16,287 nt of DNA. It comes from Cellvibrionales bacterium UBA2618. Lineage in GTDB: Bacteria > Pseudomonadota > Gammaproteobacteria > Pseudomonadales > Porticoccaceae. Below the pieces are notes generated by a model that saw nothing but the letters and a program-made list of their open reading frames with translations, searched no databases and was not told where the DNA came from. The position numbers and the translations under genes are program-made. Within the stretch, counting starts at the first letter, position 1. The number at the start of each line of letters is the position of its first letter. The DNA lies in the NCBI GenBank assembly GCA_002339165.1, contig DDJS01000130.1, positions 4,428 to 20,714 on the forward strand, given 5' to 3'. Of this stretch, positions 15,337 through 16,287 are shown piece by piece.

Positions 15337-16287
15337 ATGAGCACAATCTACAGTTTCGGTATCGGTGTCGGCAGTAAAAATCAACTCGGCGAGTGGTTAG
15401 AGGTTCTATTTCCAGCGCCACAATTTAAACCCGACCCAGACATTAGCGCGGTGCTCATGGCGGTACTTGGTGATCGCAGTGCCGATATCGAGTTAAACAA
15501 AGGCCAGGTGATTGCTCTTGAGTCGGCTCTGCGCACCAGCGGCGACAGCGTTATAGCTGACAGCCTGCGCATGCTATCGGCATCGGATAGACCGTTGGTG
15601 GCGGTTATTTTAATCGGTGATAACCCACCGACGACAGTACCCCAAGCATATTTGAAGCTGCAGTTACTCTCGCACCGATTGGTCATGCCTCATCAAACCA
15701 ATATCGATGGGATTTTTGCAACGCTAAAGAATATTGCCTGGACCAACGCAGGGCCCATCGACATTGAAGAATTACCAGCGCGCACCGTCGAGTCAAAGCT
15801 TCGAGGTCAAAATTTGTCGGTTAACTGCATCGATAAATTCCCCAAGATGGCGGATTATGTCGTTCCGTCCGGCGTCCGTATCGCCGATGCAGCGCGCGTC
15901 CGCCTGGGCGCCTATGTCGGCGCTGGAACCACAGTAATGCACGAGGGCTTTATCAATTTCAATGCCGGTACCGAAGGACCCAATATGGTCGAGGGACGTA
16001 TATCCGCTGGCGTTTTCTGTGGCGCAGGCTCTGATATTGGCGGCGGCGCCTCGATTATGGGAACACTGTCGGGCGGCGGTAGCATGGTCATCTCCCTCGG
16101 CAAAGAATGCCTTCTGGGGGCCAACTCAGGCCTGGGTATTCCCTTGGGCGATCGCTGCACCGTCGAGGCCGGTCTGTACGTTACAGCCGGCACCATAGTC
16201 ACCATGATCGATGGCGATGGCAACCAGCGCGACAAACGAAAAGCCCGAGAGTTAGCCGGCAAGAATGACTTGTTATTGCGCCGAAAT
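15337..16287 (+). CDS. dapD: Tetrahydrodipicolinate N-succinyltransferase DapD (C-terminus outside window)
   Basis: DapD transfers succinyl from succinyl-CoA to tetrahydrodipicolinate, the step before DapC's substrate; it is a cytosolic trimer with a left-handed beta-helix. The ATG at 15337 opens 317 residues to the window edge. The Pseudomonas-type enzyme is about 344 residues, so some 27 are missing. The N-terminal domain opens MSTIYSFGIGVGSKNQLGEW and includes AYLKLQLLSHRLV at 104-116. KFPKMADYVVPSGVRIADAA leads into the hexapeptide-repeat domain at about 175-290, with MHEGFINFNAGTEGPNMVEG from 201 and MGTLSGGGSMVISLGKECLL from 241. This is the long DapD form, clearly different from the roughly 274-residue E. 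coli form. AAGAG lies about ten bases before the start. Confidence 0.96.
   Translation, partial: MSTIYSFGIGVGSKNQLGEWLEVLFPAPQFKPDPDISAVLMAVLGDRSADIELNKGQVIALESALRTSGDSVIADSLRMLSASDRPLVAVILIGDNPPTTVPQAYLKLQLLSHRLVMPHQTNIDGIFATLKNIAWTNAGPIDIEELPARTVESKLRGQNLSVNCIDKFPKMADYVVPSGVRIADAARVRLGAYVGAGTTVMHEGFINFNAGTEGPNMVEGRISAGVFCGAGSDIGGGASIMGTLSGGGSMVISLGKECLLGANSGLGIPLGDRCTVEAGLYVTAGTIVTMIDGDGNQRDKRKARELAGKNDLLLRRN

Noticed and set aside
1..16287. Mobile elements, CRISPR arrays, tRNA or rRNA genes
   Set aside because: No transposase or integrase frames, repeat-spacer arrays or recognisable RNA-gene sequences were found; gene order is continuous and typical.

Overview
The window is a stretch of conserved housekeeping chromosome from a gammaproteobacterium. 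The gene order rpsB-tsf-pyrH-frr-uppS-cdsA-dxr-rseP-bamA is the classical gammaproteobacterial cluster. On the other side of a divergent promoter region lie map, glnD, a proteobacterial-type dapC, a YffB-type ArsC/Spx-family gene and a long, Pseudomonas-type dapD. Together with the recollected similarity of Frr and DapD to Pseudomonas sequences, this suggests the Pseudomonadales/Cellvibrionales side of the class. A marine or environmental member is possible, but genus cannot be fixed from the sequence. Base composition is close to balanced and looks uniform; I saw no phage, transposon, CRISPR, tRNA or rRNA.

Left arm, minus strand, about 9075 down to 1. Ribosomal protein S2 and EF-Ts (rpsB, tsf) come first, separated by a strong intrinsic terminator that probably lowers downstream transcription. 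They are followed by UMP kinase (pyrH), ribosome recycling factor (frr), undecaprenyl diphosphate synthase (uppS), CDP-diglyceride synthase (cdsA), DXP reductoisomerase (dxr), site-2 protease RseP and the outer-membrane insertase BamA (cut by the window edge). Apart from the rpsB-tsf gap, these genes are packed with gaps of 0 to 37 bp and one 14-bp overlap. The run links translation, nucleotide supply, isoprenoid and lipid carrier synthesis, phospholipid synthesis and envelope assembly.

Centre, 9076-9431: a 356-bp gene-free divergent region. It holds a convincing minus-strand rpsB promoter with a GC-rich discriminator and an rpsB leader of about 150 nt with a hairpin just before the ribosome site. 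It also has a long imperfect inverted repeat ending in a T-rich tract that overlaps the zone upstream of the rpsB promoter, and a weaker promoter candidate for map.

Right arm, plus strand, 9432 to the end. Methionine aminopeptidase (map) and the PII uridylyl-transferase (glnD) are followed by lysine/diaminopimelate genes dapC and dapD (cut by the window edge), with two genes between them: an endonuclease III (nth) translationally coupled to dapC, and a YffB-like ArsC/Spx-family protein. DapD and DapC catalyse consecutive steps of the succinylase route to diaminopimelate.

Nothing here is clearly a new biological system. The observations most worth a second look are the endonuclease III, with an atypical cysteine spacing in its iron-sulphur region and an unexpected place next to dapC, and the unexplained hairpin/terminator-like element between the two divergent operons.
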